A stretch of DNA of 64,000 nucleotides from Bacillota bacterium (lineage in GTDB: Bacteria; Bacillota; Clostridia; Lachnospirales; Lachnospiraceae), in NCBI GenBank assembly GCA_023442465.1, contig JAEZZQ010000043.1:124001-188000 (forward strand). Direction: 5' to 3'. The notes beneath the pieces are model-generated. The model did not search any database. It was not told where the DNA came from and worked only from the letters and a program-made list of their open reading frames with translations. Both the position numbers and the translations under genes were made by a program. Positions within the stretch are counted from its first letter, which is position 1, and the number at the start of each line of letters is the position of its first letter. Below, piece by piece: positions 34,807-43,165 of the stretch.

Positions 34807-34955
34807 TACCGCGCACATAATTCTGTTTCTTTCCTAGTACTATATGTAAGAAAACAGAATTATGTGCGCGGTATGCTCTATACGAATTGCATCCGATTGC
34901 TCTGCCTGAGAAAGGCGGGAACAGCCACGGACTGCTCTTTTATAATATAGTACTA
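34807..34955. repeat. MITE-like inverted-repeat element
   Basis: A perfect 22-bp hairpin has arms 34807-34828 and 34852-34873 (TACCGCGCACATAATTCT and so on). Its loop contains TAGTACTATAT (34835-34845), which recurs inverted as ATATAGTACTA at 34945-34955. The 121 bases 34835-34955 thus have 11-bp terminal inverted repeats and no coding capacity. It lies between the sugar dehydrogenase and GH43 genes. Confidence 0.45.
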
Positions 34956-34963
34956 ATTCCCAT

Positions 34964-36598
34964 TTACTTTACTTCGAACCAGTCGAAGTCCGCATATTTC
35001 CCAAATCCGGTCAGGTCCTGACAGCAAATTCCGCACATTGCTCCCGTAAACCAGCCTTCCTCGCACGCCTCATCGGATAAAAATCCAGCCTTTATCTCAG
35101 GCCCTATTTCCCGTTCGGCCTCGCCTTCCGGCTCAAAATAAAACTGAACCTTCGTTCCATCCAATTTCGCTCTCAGCGTCAGCGCTTTTCCTTTCTCTAC
35201 GGGAATATAGTCAGCCAGATATTCGTATTCTTTATTTTCCGCCTTCAATAAAGTAATACACTTTCCTGCATCTTCATCCCACGAAATATGAAGATAAAGA
35301 TAATTATCCGTATCATACAGAAGAATCAGTCCCGCCATCTGCTTGAAAACTTCCGGTTCGAATTCTACTTTTGTACTGATTTGCATCCGGTAACTCGTTA
35401 AACGTCTGGCAATGAGGCTCTGGGAAAATTTTGACGACAGTCCGCATCGGCCGTACATGCGCAGATAACCCGTTCTCTCGCTTAAGGAGATATGATAATT
35501 ATCCATCGGTATCCTTAAGGACTGATAGTCCCTGTGCAAAGCATTGCTCTCGAAATCATCCCTCGTAAACTGTGGCTTTGTCTGATATTCCGGCAAATCA
35601 GGCATCTCCACATATGTTTGCGGCGTATTTCCTCCACAATCCAGCACCAGCCAGTCATCCTCTGTCCATCGCATCTTCTGAATCGCAGTCTCTCTGCCCA
35701 GCATATATCTGCGGCTATCCGGACAGCTTTTCGCATCGGGAGCATTTCGTTCTTCAGAGGGTCTGCCGCAGAGATGCACCGCATACCACTCTCCCTCCTG
35801 AGTCTCCACTAAGTCGCAATGACCGGCCTTTTGTATCGGTATCTCCCCTCGATTCCTGGAAGTCAATATGGAATAGGCCGCCCCTTCATTGTTTCTCTCC
35901 ATGAAATCTGCCCGGAACATTTCATAAGGTCCCCATATGCTGCGAGAGCGCTGTATCGTCTGACCATGCATTTCTCCGGTTCCCGAATCCGCACTGAACA
36001 AATAATACCAGCCGTTTCTTTTGAATATATGAGGGCCTTCCAAATAAATGTTATCTCCTTTGTAAATATCCCTTACCGGACCGACCAGTTTCTTAGACTT
36101 CCCGTCGTATTCCTGCAGAATCAAACGTCCAGAATACTTCGCCGGAACTCTATGATCGGTCACCATACTTACCATGTATTTTCTCCCGTCTTCATCGTGA
36201 AACAACGACGGATCAAAACCGAAATTATTCAGGGCTATCGGCTCGGACCAAGGTCCGTGTATGTCTTTTGTCGTTACCAGATAGTTCATCGTATCCTGCA
36301 TATTACAATAGAAGGCTTTTACTACCGTATATACCAGATAGAAGGTCCCCTCGAAGTACGTCAGGCACGGTGCCCATATACCTTGCGAAGCACCTACTCC
36401 CCGCAAGTCCAGTTGGGACATTCTGTTAAGGGGGTATTCCATCAACTCCCAATGAACCAGGTCTCTCGAATGATGTAACCTGACTCCCGGCCACCATTCA
36501 AAGGTGGAGGTCGCCAAATAATAATCCTCCTCTACCCGTACAATGGACGGATCGGGATGAAATCCCCTAAGAATCGGATTCTCTATTATTTTCCCCAT
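34964..36598 (-). CDS. GH43 family beta-xylosidase/arabinofuranosidase
   Basis: Protein of 544 residues without a signal peptide, hence cytoplasmic. The five-blade GH43 domain starts with the catalytic base in FHPDPSIVRVEEDYY; the general acid is expected in YLEGPHIFKRNGWYY near 190. The C-terminal 200 residues form the beta-sandwich typical of GH43 xylosidases (subfamilies 11/12). The start is ATG at 36598 with AAAGGAA upstream; the frame extends six codons to a TTG. It cleaves xylo-oligosaccharides or arabinose side chains, in keeping with the glycan genes downstream. Confidence 0.88.
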   Translation of the reverse strand: MGKIIENPILRGFHPDPSIVRVEEDYYLATSTFEWWPGVRLHHSRDLVHWELMEYPLNRMSQLDLRGVGASQGIWAPCLTYFEGTFYLVYTVVKAFYCNMQDTMNYLVTTKDIHGPWSEPIALNNFGFDPSLFHDEDGRKYMVSMVTDHRVPAKYSGRLILQEYDGKSKKLVGPVRDIYKGDNIYLEGPHIFKRNGWYYLFSADSGTGEMHGQTIQRSRSIWGPYEMFRADFMERNNEGAAYSILTSRNRGEIPIQKAGHCDLVETQEGEWYAVHLCGRPSEERNAPDAKSCPDSRRYMLGRETAIQKMRWTEDDWLVLDCGGNTPQTYVEMPDLPEYQTKPQFTRDDFESNALHRDYQSLRIPMDNYHISLSERTGYLRMYGRCGLSSKFSQSLIARRLTSYRMQISTKVEFEPEVFKQMAGLILLYDTDNYLYLHISWDEDAGKCITLLKAENKEYEYLADYIPVEKGKALTLRAKLDGTKVQFYFEPEGEAEREIGPEIKAGFLSDEACEEGWFTGAMCGICCQDLTGFGKYADFDWFEVK

Positions 36599-36633
36599 AC
36601 TTTTTCCTTTCCCCAAGCTACGCTTATATATTA

Positions 36634-36662
36634 TAGATAGGCTATTACTGCAGAGTTGTCAA
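36634..36662 (-). promoter_or_regulatory. promoter of the GH43 gene
   Basis: TTGACA (36657-36662), 17 bases, TATCTA (36634-36639, itself followed by TAAT) lies 35-65 bases before the GH43 start. GGCTATT / AATAGC arms overlap it and may end the preceding FMN-binding transcript. Confidence 0.6.
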
Positions 36663-36689
36663 GAGGCAATAGCTTTATACTCAATCAGC

Positions 36690-37118
36690 TTACCGCAGTG
36701 CTTGTTCAAGTGCATTTTCGACAGCCTTTTTAAGAACAATACTCGAATTTGTCGCTCCCGATACCGCATCGACATCTATTTTTTGTTCTTCGACTATTTT
36801 ATTCACAACCGTTTCCGCAGACTCCCCGCGCTCATTTCTATGCTCCAATATGTTTATATCCGTAATTCTCCCATCGTGTACTGTAACCTCTACCTTTGCA
36901 TATATAAAATCAACATTGCATTCTCCAATATAGATTCCGTCTGAAGCCTCCGCAGCGCCTATCTCTTCAAAGGTAATGCTTTTAACCGCCTGTTTGTAAT
37001 CCGAAACACTCTTTAGATAAATTACAAGACAAACAAAAAAAATCAACACAACAAATATTATAAAATAAATAGCAATCATTTTTCCGGATATTTTTTTCTT
37101 ACTCACTTTACCAACCAT
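36690..37118 (-). CDS. FMN-binding domain membrane protein
   Basis: Protein of 142 residues: one N-terminal transmembrane helix (about 14-35), then an extracytoplasmic FMN-binding domain. The flavinylation motif is SGATNSS near 122, where Thr/Ser can receive FMN from ApbE. Such proteins take part in extracytosolic electron transfer. It follows a TetR gene (200-base gap) and has a second copy of the same pairing at 38.3-39.3 kb in mirror orientation. Confidence 0.82.
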   Translation of the reverse strand: MVGKVSKKKISGKMIAIYFIIFVVLIFFVCLVIYLKSVSDYKQAVKSITFEEIGAAEASDGIYIGECNVDFIYAKVEVTVHDGRITDINILEHRNERGESAETVVNKIVEEQKIDVDAVSGATNSSIVLKKAVENALEQALR

Positions 37119-37321
37119 ACCTTTCTGTCAATACGCTGCCTCCGAAGCAGGCATAAAAACATGATCAAATATCTCTCTGATTTCTTTCAAGCCAGTCACC
37201 TGTCAATTTTTCTGACTATCGCTTCCGGCAATTCTTTTCCGTTTCTTTTACCGGCGTTAGTACACACAACCCTACCCTCGCAGCTCATTCCCGCCATCCT
37301 GAAAAATTAGCAAGTATCTTT

Positions 37322-37972
37322 TTACCGTTCATACTTTTCCTCCTTAGTCGTAATAGAATGATAAAGTGTGTCAAAGCCATACTCCAGAAACTTTTCTTTG
37401 GATAGCTTCATTTCTTTTTCAATATAACGCTCTTTGTTTGCCGCTGTCTGAACCAGACCGGCTAACATTCCCCAGAATACAAAGATCGTAGGCAGAACCT
37501 TTAATCCTGCACGTATTTCTCCTTTCTCGATTCCGTCACACAAAAACTGCCGTATCTTCTCGTTGATTTCCTCTCCTACACAATATGTTTCCTGTTCCTC
37601 CTGCAAATAGCTTCCACTGTCGAAATCAACGTTGATCTTATCCAGTGCCATTTTGAAATAAAAAGGAAACTCTTCCTGATATTTCACTAAACCGCGGCAA
37701 ATATAGTAATACCTGGCCTTTGTGGTTTCCTGTTCTTCCAAGGCTGCGGCAATATAAGCATACAGCTTCTTCATGCTCTCCAATACAAGCAATCCGGCAA
37801 TCTCTTCCTTATTTTCAAAATACACATACAAAGTTGCCTTACTGTACCCTGCTGCCTTCGCTATATCGTCCATAGATGTTGCTTCTATACCATTTTTCAT
37901 AAAAAGGTCCTGAGCTGCGGAAGCAATATTGTCACGATGTACACTCTTCGGTTCTTTTTTTCTTCTTCCCAT
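37322..37972 (-). CDS. TetR family regulator of an FMN-binding protein
   Basis: Protein of 216 residues. The basic start GRRKKEPKSVHRDNI leads into the TetR helix-turn-helix (TSMDDIAKAAGYSKATLYVYF), followed by a helical ligand domain. The open frame begins 24 codons earlier, but those codons overlap a consensus promoter; the ATG at 37972 has GGAGCGAGG upstream. An AACTA-A-TAGTT dyad sits at the promoter, indicating autorepression, and it probably also controls the FMN-binding gene downstream. Confidence 0.87.
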   Translation of the reverse strand: MGRRKKEPKSVHRDNIASAAQDLFMKNGIEATSMDDIAKAAGYSKATLYVYFENKEEIAGLLVLESMKKLYAYIAAALEEQETTKARYYYICRGLVKYQEEFPFYFKMALDKINVDFDSGSYLQEEQETYCVGEEINEKIRQFLCDGIEKGEIRAGLKVLPTIFVFWGMLAGLVQTAANKERYIEKEMKLSKEKFLEYGFDTLYHSITTKEEKYER

Positions 37973-37993
37973 TATTCGCCTCGCTCCAATTAA

Positions 37994-38038
37994 TTGAACT
38001 AATAGTTTAATTATAGTATTTGATCTTTTTTTTGTCAA
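37994..38038 (-). promoter_or_regulatory. consensus promoter with TetR operator
   Basis: Minus strand: TTGACA (38033-38038), 17 bases, TATAAT (38010-38015). The dyad AACTA-A-TAGTT with flanking TT/AA (37994-38010) starts at the end of the -10 and covers the transcription start. Confidence 0.75.
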
Positions 38039-38145
38039 TTTCATTTTAATATGAAAAGGTGAACATTTCGTTTTGACACTTGCTGATAAACCATTTCAGT
38101 ATCGTACCAAACTATTTAACGAACCCTTAGAAATATAGCGATAAA

Positions 38146-38276
38146 CTGATTATCAGAAGTAATATTGATCATAAAAGCACATAATTATCTGCAATACATT
38201 GATTATCAGAAATACATTGACACAATGCTATTATCAACATATAATTACACTATAAATAAAATTAACACTGTTAATT
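38146..38276 (+). promoter_or_regulatory. promoter and operators of the second TetR gene
   Basis: TTGACA (38217-38222), 17 bases, TATAAT (38240-38245) is a consensus promoter. The 17-bp palindrome AATTAACACTGTTAATT (38260-38276) lies between it and the ribosome site. Upstream, CTGATTATCAG (38146-38156) recurs as TGATTATCAGA (38200-38210), and AATACATTGA occurs twice (38193, 38211). These may be extra regulator sites. Confidence 0.65.
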
Positions 38277-38287
38277 GAGGTGATTAT

Positions 38288-38896
38288 ATGGGTATCAAAG
38301 AACGGCGTGATATTGAAAAAGCAGAAATGAAAAGGAAAATAAAAGATGCCGCTGTTGAACTTATTGAACAAGAGGGCTATGAAAATTTATCAATAAGAAA
38401 GATAGCTGCTAAAATTGAGTATTCTCCGACCACAATCTACCTTTACTACAAAGATAAAGCAGAGATTATTACGGATATGTCCGCCGATCTTTACCATAAA
38501 ATTGAGCACAATACTGCTGCTATCATGAATAGTGACGCCATACTTTCAATCGATCAGAAAGTGCATAACCTCTTGAAAGTATTTGTTACAAGCCTTTGCG
38601 ATGAGCCGGAAATGGCAAAAGCCATTATGTATAGCGGAACAAATGTCATATTCGCCAATGAAAATAAAGATGATAAACCTTCTAATTCAGGAATAGATAT
38701 GCTTGATAGTTTCCTTGCCGATGGAATAGCCAAAAAAGTTTTGAAGCCAAATGCAATGAACTCTTCATGGATGATAATCAGTGCTTTACTAGGTTTCGCT
38801 ATGTGTACCATAGAAAATCAATTATATGAACTGGATAATTTCGACCGGCTTGTGAACGATTTCATAGAAATCCTAATGGGAGGAATCAGACAATGA
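38288..38896 (+). CDS. TetR family regulator
   Basis: Protein of 202 residues with an N-terminal helix-turn-helix (LSIRKIAAKIEYSPTTIYLYY) and a longer ligand domain. The ATG has TTGAGGTGA upstream. Its stop overlaps the start of an FMN-binding gene (ATGA at 38893-38896), so the regulator and the flavoprotein are co-translated. The module mirrors the TetR + FMN-binding pair on the other strand; the DNA-binding halves differ, so each likely has its own ligand. Confidence 0.88.
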   Translation: MGIKERRDIEKAEMKRKIKDAAVELIEQEGYENLSIRKIAAKIEYSPTTIYLYYKDKAEIITDMSADLYHKIEHNTAAIMNSDAILSIDQKVHNLLKVFVTSLCDEPEMAKAIMYSGTNVIFANENKDDKPSNSGIDMLDSFLADGIAKKVLKPNAMNSSWMIISALLGFAMCTIENQLYELDNFDRLVNDFIEILMGGIRQ

Positions 38897-39288
38897 ACAA
38901 ATCAAAAAACGTAATATCAATGGTACTCAAAATAATAGCATTCATGCTTACTGCTTTATTGTGCATCATTATTGTCTTATTGCTGACACAAAAGCCAAAA
39001 GACTTAAAAATTACAAATATTGATGCGTCCACAATCAAAGATGGCGTTTATGTCGGGAGTGCCGACAATGGATTAGTAAAGGCTGCCGTATCGGTAGAGA
39101 TTAGTAACGGGAAAATTGTAAATGTATCTATATTAGATCACGATAATTTATTAGGTAAGCCGGCAGAAAAAATTGTTGACAGTATTGTTGAACAGCAATC
39201 GCTAGACGTAGATGCTATCGCTTCTGCAACCTATAGCAGCGACACGATACGAAAAGCTGTAGAAAATGCTTTGCGGCAGGGAGAATAA
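38893..39288 (+). CDS. FMN-binding domain membrane protein
   Basis: Protein of 131 residues: a membrane helix at about 10-32, then an FMN-binding domain with motif IASATYSSDT near 112 (compare SGATxSS). The Gly before Ala is replaced by Ser, but the acceptor Thr is kept. Its paralogue at 36690-37118 shares SATxSS and the AVENAL end. It acts outside the membrane, probably in electron transfer. Confidence 0.8.
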   Translation: MNKSKNVISMVLKIIAFMLTALLCIIIVLLLTQKPKDLKITNIDASTIKDGVYVGSADNGLVKAAVSVEISNGKIVNVSILDHDNLLGKPAEKIVDSIVEQQSLDVDAIASATYSSDTIRKAVENALRQGE

Positions 39289-39373
39289 GAAACAGTCCCG
39301 GAAGGATAAACAGCTTGCTTTCATAATTTAAAGTAATTTAAATTATCAACATTTGACATATGAGGTGGAATAT

Positions 39374-40231
39374 ATGCTTTGGATAGTAATAGTTTGTATT
39401 GGGCTGGCAATCACAGTGATATACCTGGCAATACCCGGCGGCAGGCTTTGGAAACAATATCTGACAGATGTGAAAAGTTCTTTGGCTGAAACAAACAGGC
39501 CTGGAAGCACACAAAGTATATTTACGGAAGAATATGTTGCCAGGCTGCCTGCTTTGCTCCGTCAGCATATCATCAATGGGGGATATATGGAAAAACCCAT
39601 TATGAATAACATGCTGATATATTTCCGTAACACAAAGTTTCGTATCTCCACGGATAAAGACCCGATTAAGATTAAATTCATGCAGGTCAATTTTGTAAAC
39701 AGACCGGACCGGCATGCTTTCTTGGCAGGACGGATTGCGGGAATTCCATTGCAGGCTAAAGACAGTATGCTGAATGGATTCGGCTCGATGACCGGCGTCC
39801 TTGCCAAACAGTTTCAGCTCTTTTGTTCTACCGGAGCTGAAATGGATCAGGGGCAATTGATAACGGCACTGGCAGATGCAGTATATATGCCGTCCTTATT
39901 TTTACAAGATTATATTTCATGGACCGTCATTGATGACCGCACCATCGAAGGTGAGATTGCATGGAAGGGTATTTCCGCCAAAGGAAAATTTTCTTTTGAT
40001 GCTAATGGTAACATTAGTCGTTTTGATACTAACGACCGATATATGGATGAAAATGGAAAAGGCAGCTCGCTGGTACCGTGGTATGTGATCTATTCTGATT
40101 ACAAAGAGCAAAATGGCTATTTTCAGCCGGGAAGCGTTAATGTAAATTGGATGCTCCCGGATGGTGACAACACATATTTTATAAGCGACCACATTGAGGT
40201 TCAATACTCAATAAAAGAAGCAATTTTATGA
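39374..40231 (+). CDS. DUF6544 family protein
   Basis: Protein of 285 residues with one N-terminal membrane helix (LWIVIVCIGLAITVIYLAI), then a soluble domain of the DUF6544 type. Segments EMDQGQLITALADAVYMPSL and FDANGNISRFDTNDRYM are typical. Function is unknown. The ATG at 39374 follows GAGGTGG; the frame is open seven codons earlier without a ribosome site. It lies downstream of the second TetR/FMN-binding pair and could be part of its transcript (85-base gap). Confidence 0.72.
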   Translation: MLWIVIVCIGLAITVIYLAIPGGRLWKQYLTDVKSSLAETNRPGSTQSIFTEEYVARLPALLRQHIINGGYMEKPIMNNMLIYFRNTKFRISTDKDPIKIKFMQVNFVNRPDRHAFLAGRIAGIPLQAKDSMLNGFGSMTGVLAKQFQLFCSTGAEMDQGQLITALADAVYMPSLFLQDYISWTVIDDRTIEGEIAWKGISAKGKFSFDANGNISRFDTNDRYMDENGKGSSLVPWYVIYSDYKEQNGYFQPGSVNVNWMLPDGDNTYFISDHIEVQYSIKEAIL

Positions 40232-40372
40232 CTTTATTATTTCGACTGGCGACCATGAACCAACCAGTCAAAATAATTTAATAGAATGCTTGCGCAACAG
40301 CAATATTTATTTTCTCTTTTCTTTATCAAATACTTGTGAAACACATACTGTCATGTTACAATCTTATATCAT

Positions 40373-40445
40373 GGAGGCATAGCTCAGCCGGGAGAGCACT
40401 TGCTCGACAAGCAAGGGGTCGCTGGTTCAAGTCCAGTTGTCTCCA
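40373..40445 (+). tRNA. tRNA-Val (anticodon GAC)
   Basis: A 73-base cloverleaf: acceptor GGAGGCA / TGTCTCC, D stem GCTC / GAGC, anticodon stem CTTGC / GCAAG with loop TCGACAA, T arm GCTGG-TTCAAGT-CCAGT, and discriminator A. The anticodon GAC at 40406-40408 reads Val codons. CCA is not encoded. Confidence 0.92.
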
Positions 40446-40553
40446 TTATTTTTCTTTCTGCCCTTCCTATTACTCACATGATCAAAGTCGATGCGCTCAG
40501 TAATATTTTATTGATTACAAGCCTCTTAACACCTTTTATAATCTTATAAATAT

Positions 40554-40739
40554 TTATAATTCCCTCGAAAAGCGGCCTGAATCAAAAGCTGCCATATATC
40601 TCCTCATATCTTGTTCACAACTCCTTACAGCGCGGTTTTCAAAAACCGAAACGTTGCAATTTACTTCTTTTGCTTTTCATACTGCTTCTATGGCTTGACC
40701 GGAATCCTCAAAATCACCTTTAACGATTTCCCGCTTCAT
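40554..40739 (-). pseudogene. small protein gene interrupted by TGA
   Basis: A frame from an ATG at 40739 (KREIVKGDFEDSGQAIEAV) meets TGA at codon 21, then continues protein-like for 40 residues (KAKEVNCNVSVFENRAV, then RSCEQDMRRYMAAFDSG) to TAA at 40554. The composition suggests a real gene with one nonsense mutation. The family is not recognised. It occupies most of the otherwise empty gap between the tRNA and the MarR gene. Confidence 0.35.
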
Positions 40740-40853
40740 ATTTTCTCATCCTGCTATATTCTGCTGTTCCTCTTTATTCAGATATGATCACACATATGAT
40801 ATCGTTGAAATGAATATGTCAGCCTATAAAAATCCGAGACTGCTGAAATACTA

Positions 40854-40902
40854 TTGACTATACGCAACCTATTGCATATAATTAATTATGCAATAGGTTG
40901 CG
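40854..40902 (+). promoter_or_regulatory. MarR promoter embedded in a 40-bp operator
   Basis: TTGACT (40854-40859), 17 bases, TATAAT (40877-40882). The perfect 15-bp arms CGCAACCTATTGCAT (40863-40877) and ATGCAATAGGTTGCG (40888-40902) flank and overlap the -10, so a bound regulator would exclude RNA polymerase. Confidence 0.8.
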
Positions 40903-40920
40903 CAAAAAGGAGGTTGATTT

Positions 40921-41376
40921 ATGGACAGAACAGAAAAAGAAGAATATATAATAGGTGTTGTTTCATTGCTTGCAAATAAGCTAAGTCAAATTGGGGACGG
41001 GTTCTTGCCTGATATTACTTTTAAGCAATGGTTTCTACTGATAATAATTTCAAAAATGGAAAAGGATGAAAAGAATATCAACGACATTGCTGAACTTTCC
41101 GGAACAACAAGACAAAATATAAAAAAAATGTTGGCTTTATTAGAAAAAAAGGAATATGTTGTTGTCAGCAAATCACAGAAAGATTCAAGAGCATTAAAAG
41201 TGCAGTTGACAGAAAAGGCATATTTGTATTTTGAAAATAATAGGACTCTTGCTGCCAAAGAAGCTGATAACCTTTTTAAGATATTTGCAAATGAAGAAAT
41301 TGATCTTCTTGCTTCCAAACTTCAAAAACTTTTTCAAAGTCTTGAAAACTACGAAAGGAAAGATAAAGATGAATAA
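40921..41376 (+). CDS. MarR family regulator
   Basis: Protein of 151 residues with a winged helix-turn-helix (INDIAELSGTTRQNIKKMLALLEKKEYV) and a wing with KSQKDSRALKVQLT. AAGGAGG precedes the ATG. Its stop overlaps the next gene by 8 bases. The promoter lies within a large inverted repeat, the likely autoregulatory site. The adjacent membrane protein is the probable target. Confidence 0.9.
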   Translation: MDRTEKEEYIIGVVSLLANKLSQIGDGFLPDITFKQWFLLIIISKMEKDEKNINDIAELSGTTRQNIKKMLALLEKKEYVVVSKSQKDSRALKVQLTEKAYLYFENNRTLAAKEADNLFKIFANEEIDLLASKLQKLFQSLENYERKDKDE

Positions 41377-42250
41377 GAATATATTAAAAATTCTAAATAT
41401 ATTGACTGCAATTTTGTTGTTTGTCATAACTATATATGGCGTATGCTCTTTTGATACAAGAAACTCCTACGAAATTGTCAACCAGTATGGAGAAAATATC
41501 AAAATGTTTGGCACAGGGATATATGCTCACGATTCATATTTTAAAGCTTCCATCCTCATTGGGTCAGATTTTACAATGTTAGTATTCATATTGCCGCTTT
41601 TCATAATTTTCTTTTGGAAACTGCAAAGAGAAAATAGCATAGAAAACTCTATAAATTGTTTGGCAATACTATCCCTAATCCTATACTATGCAACAAGCAT
41701 ATGTTTTGGTGTTACTTATAATAGTTTACATCTGCTGTATATTGCATTATTTGGAGTGACCTTTTACAGTGTAGGGTATATTTTAGCAACATTATTTTCC
41801 ATAAGCACACAGAAAAACTTTATTTTTCAATATTCAATTTCAAAAGGAATGATAATATTTTTAGCAATATCAGGTATCTGCCTGTTCGTTGCATGGCTTC
41901 CGGACATTGTTGTATCGCTTATTAATAGTAAGCCATTAGGATTAATAGAAGTATATACCACAGAGATTACTTATGTTTTAGATATGGGAATAATTAGCCC
42001 GATGATGTTTATAACTCTCTATCTGATCAAAAAGAAAACATTTATTGGGTATGTATTTTTTCGAATGATTTTAAAAGTATGTATAGGGATTGGTATTATG
42101 CTCCCAATACAAACAGCTTTTCAGACATTGGCCGGCATTCAAATACCTCTTCCCTCTCTCATTACAAAAGTCTGTATTTTCGTCCTATTAGGTGTTTTTG
42201 CAATTTTCTTTGAATATCGCATAAAGCGTTCTGTAACTGGTATCGTATAA
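41369..42250 (+). CDS. multi-pass membrane protein of unknown function
   Basis: Protein of 293 residues with about eight predicted membrane helices and one early extracytoplasmic loop (CSFDTRNSYEIVNQYGENIKM). There is no signature of a known transporter. The frame extends far upstream inside the MarR gene, but the ATG at 41369 with GGAAAG nearby overlaps the MarR stop by 8 bases and is the sensible start. It is co-transcribed with and probably controlled by the MarR protein. Confidence 0.7.
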   Translation: MNKNILKILNILTAILLFVITIYGVCSFDTRNSYEIVNQYGENIKMFGTGIYAHDSYFKASILIGSDFTMLVFILPLFIIFFWKLQRENSIENSINCLAILSLILYYATSICFGVTYNSLHLLYIALFGVTFYSVGYILATLFSISTQKNFIFQYSISKGMIIFLAISGICLFVAWLPDIVVSLINSKPLGLIEVYTTEITYVLDMGIISPMMFITLYLIKKKTFIGYVFFRMILKVCIGIGIMLPIQTAFQTLAGIQIPLPSLITKVCIFVLLGVFAIFFEYRIKRSVTGIV

Positions 42251-42472
42251 AGAAAATGACGCCATCGCTCCGGAAAAAGAAAAGAGCGCGGATAGAAAAA
42301 AGTCAATAAAATGTCGCAAACCTGCAAAATATCGTCATTATACCTTGGCAGTTCATTAAGTTTTTACGATAAATACAAATGGCAGGACCGATTGATCCGG
42401 CTTATGGATACGATGAACGATACTGTTTGTTGTATTATTGGTAACGGACTGGCAGTTATTGTCTGGTGTTCT

Positions 42473-42503
42473 AAAAAATAAGGCAGCCAAAGAGCGCTGC
42501 CTT
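42473..42503 (-). terminator. rho-independent terminator of the GH3/GtrA-like operon
   Basis: AAGGCAGC (42480-42487) pairs with GCTGCCTT (42496-42503); the minus strand continues into ATTTTTT. It lies 48 bases after the GtrA-like stop. The rest of 42251-42472 holds no convincing gene. Confidence 0.8.
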
Positions 42504-42550
42504 ACCAATTCAAATTCAAAATATGCTTATACCTGAGCAGAAAAAGCGCA

Positions 42551-43150
42551 TCACTTTTTCTTAAAAATAATCTTCATAATGGGAAAGAATACCCAGAAGG
42601 ATATAATGCTGTTGACAAACATTGTCACGATATCTGCCAGTGTCATTCCCAAAGAAGTTCCGAACATCTGCATCAGCAGATTGTATACCGGCGTCTTATA
42701 AAGTCCCTGCAATGCCGCCGCTCCTATAGAAATGAGCAACCATGACACAAAATACCAGAATGCCGCCTTTCCTACACTGGAGTTGGACTGAAATGTCACA
42801 TTCCTCTGCAAAAAGAAGTTAATGACCTGGGCAATAAGCAAAGTGATTTCTACCGCAAGGAAGTAAGCCAGTCCTCCGCCTCCGCCCTCCGCGATAGCTC
42901 CTACCGCATAGTCGAATACATAATAAATGCTTCCATCCAGATTAGTCCCAACGGGAATTACTTGAAAAGCCGTGTTCACCAGAGCCGTAAATCCGAAAAT
43001 GAATTTGATGAGGGGCATCAGCACCATTTGCAGCACCGTTACTCCGTTACTGATGAGAAAGAAAATAAAAAATTCCATGATATTCGGATGCTTCTTCCTC
43101 CAGCTCTTCCATATACTTACTATTTTATTATCCTTTTTTATCGTGTCCAA
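42551..43150 (-). CDS. GtrA-like membrane protein
   Basis: Protein of 199 residues with four to five membrane helices. The segment AQVINFFLQRNVTFQSN resembles the GtrA motif following helix 3 (NFxxxRxWTF). A glycine-rich loop (AEGGGGG) precedes that helix. TTG at 43150 is the best start: AGGAGG is six bases upstream, whereas the ATG two codons earlier touches the ribosome site. GtrA-like proteins help move lipid-linked sugars. It follows a GH3 gene by 15 bases. Confidence 0.65.
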   Translation of the reverse strand: MDTIKKDNKIVSIWKSWRKKHPNIMEFFIFFLISNGVTVLQMVLMPLIKFIFGFTALVNTAFQVIPVGTNLDGSIYYVFDYAVGAIAEGGGGGLAYFLAVEITLLIAQVINFFLQRNVTFQSNSSVGKAAFWYFVSWLLISIGAAALQGLYKTPVYNLLMQMFGTSLGMTLADIVTMFVNSIISFWVFFPIMKIIFKKK

Positions 43151-43165
43151 AACCATCCTCCTGCC

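Noticed and set aside
40677..40679. The in-frame TGA of the small gene as a selenocysteine codon
   Set aside because: No selenocysteine insertion hairpin was seen after it and the protein shows no redox motif at that point.
42311..42481. Plus-strand frame of 56 codons ending in AVIVWCSKK
   Set aside because: No ribosome site, and its end lies inside the terminator of the opposite operon; most likely chance.
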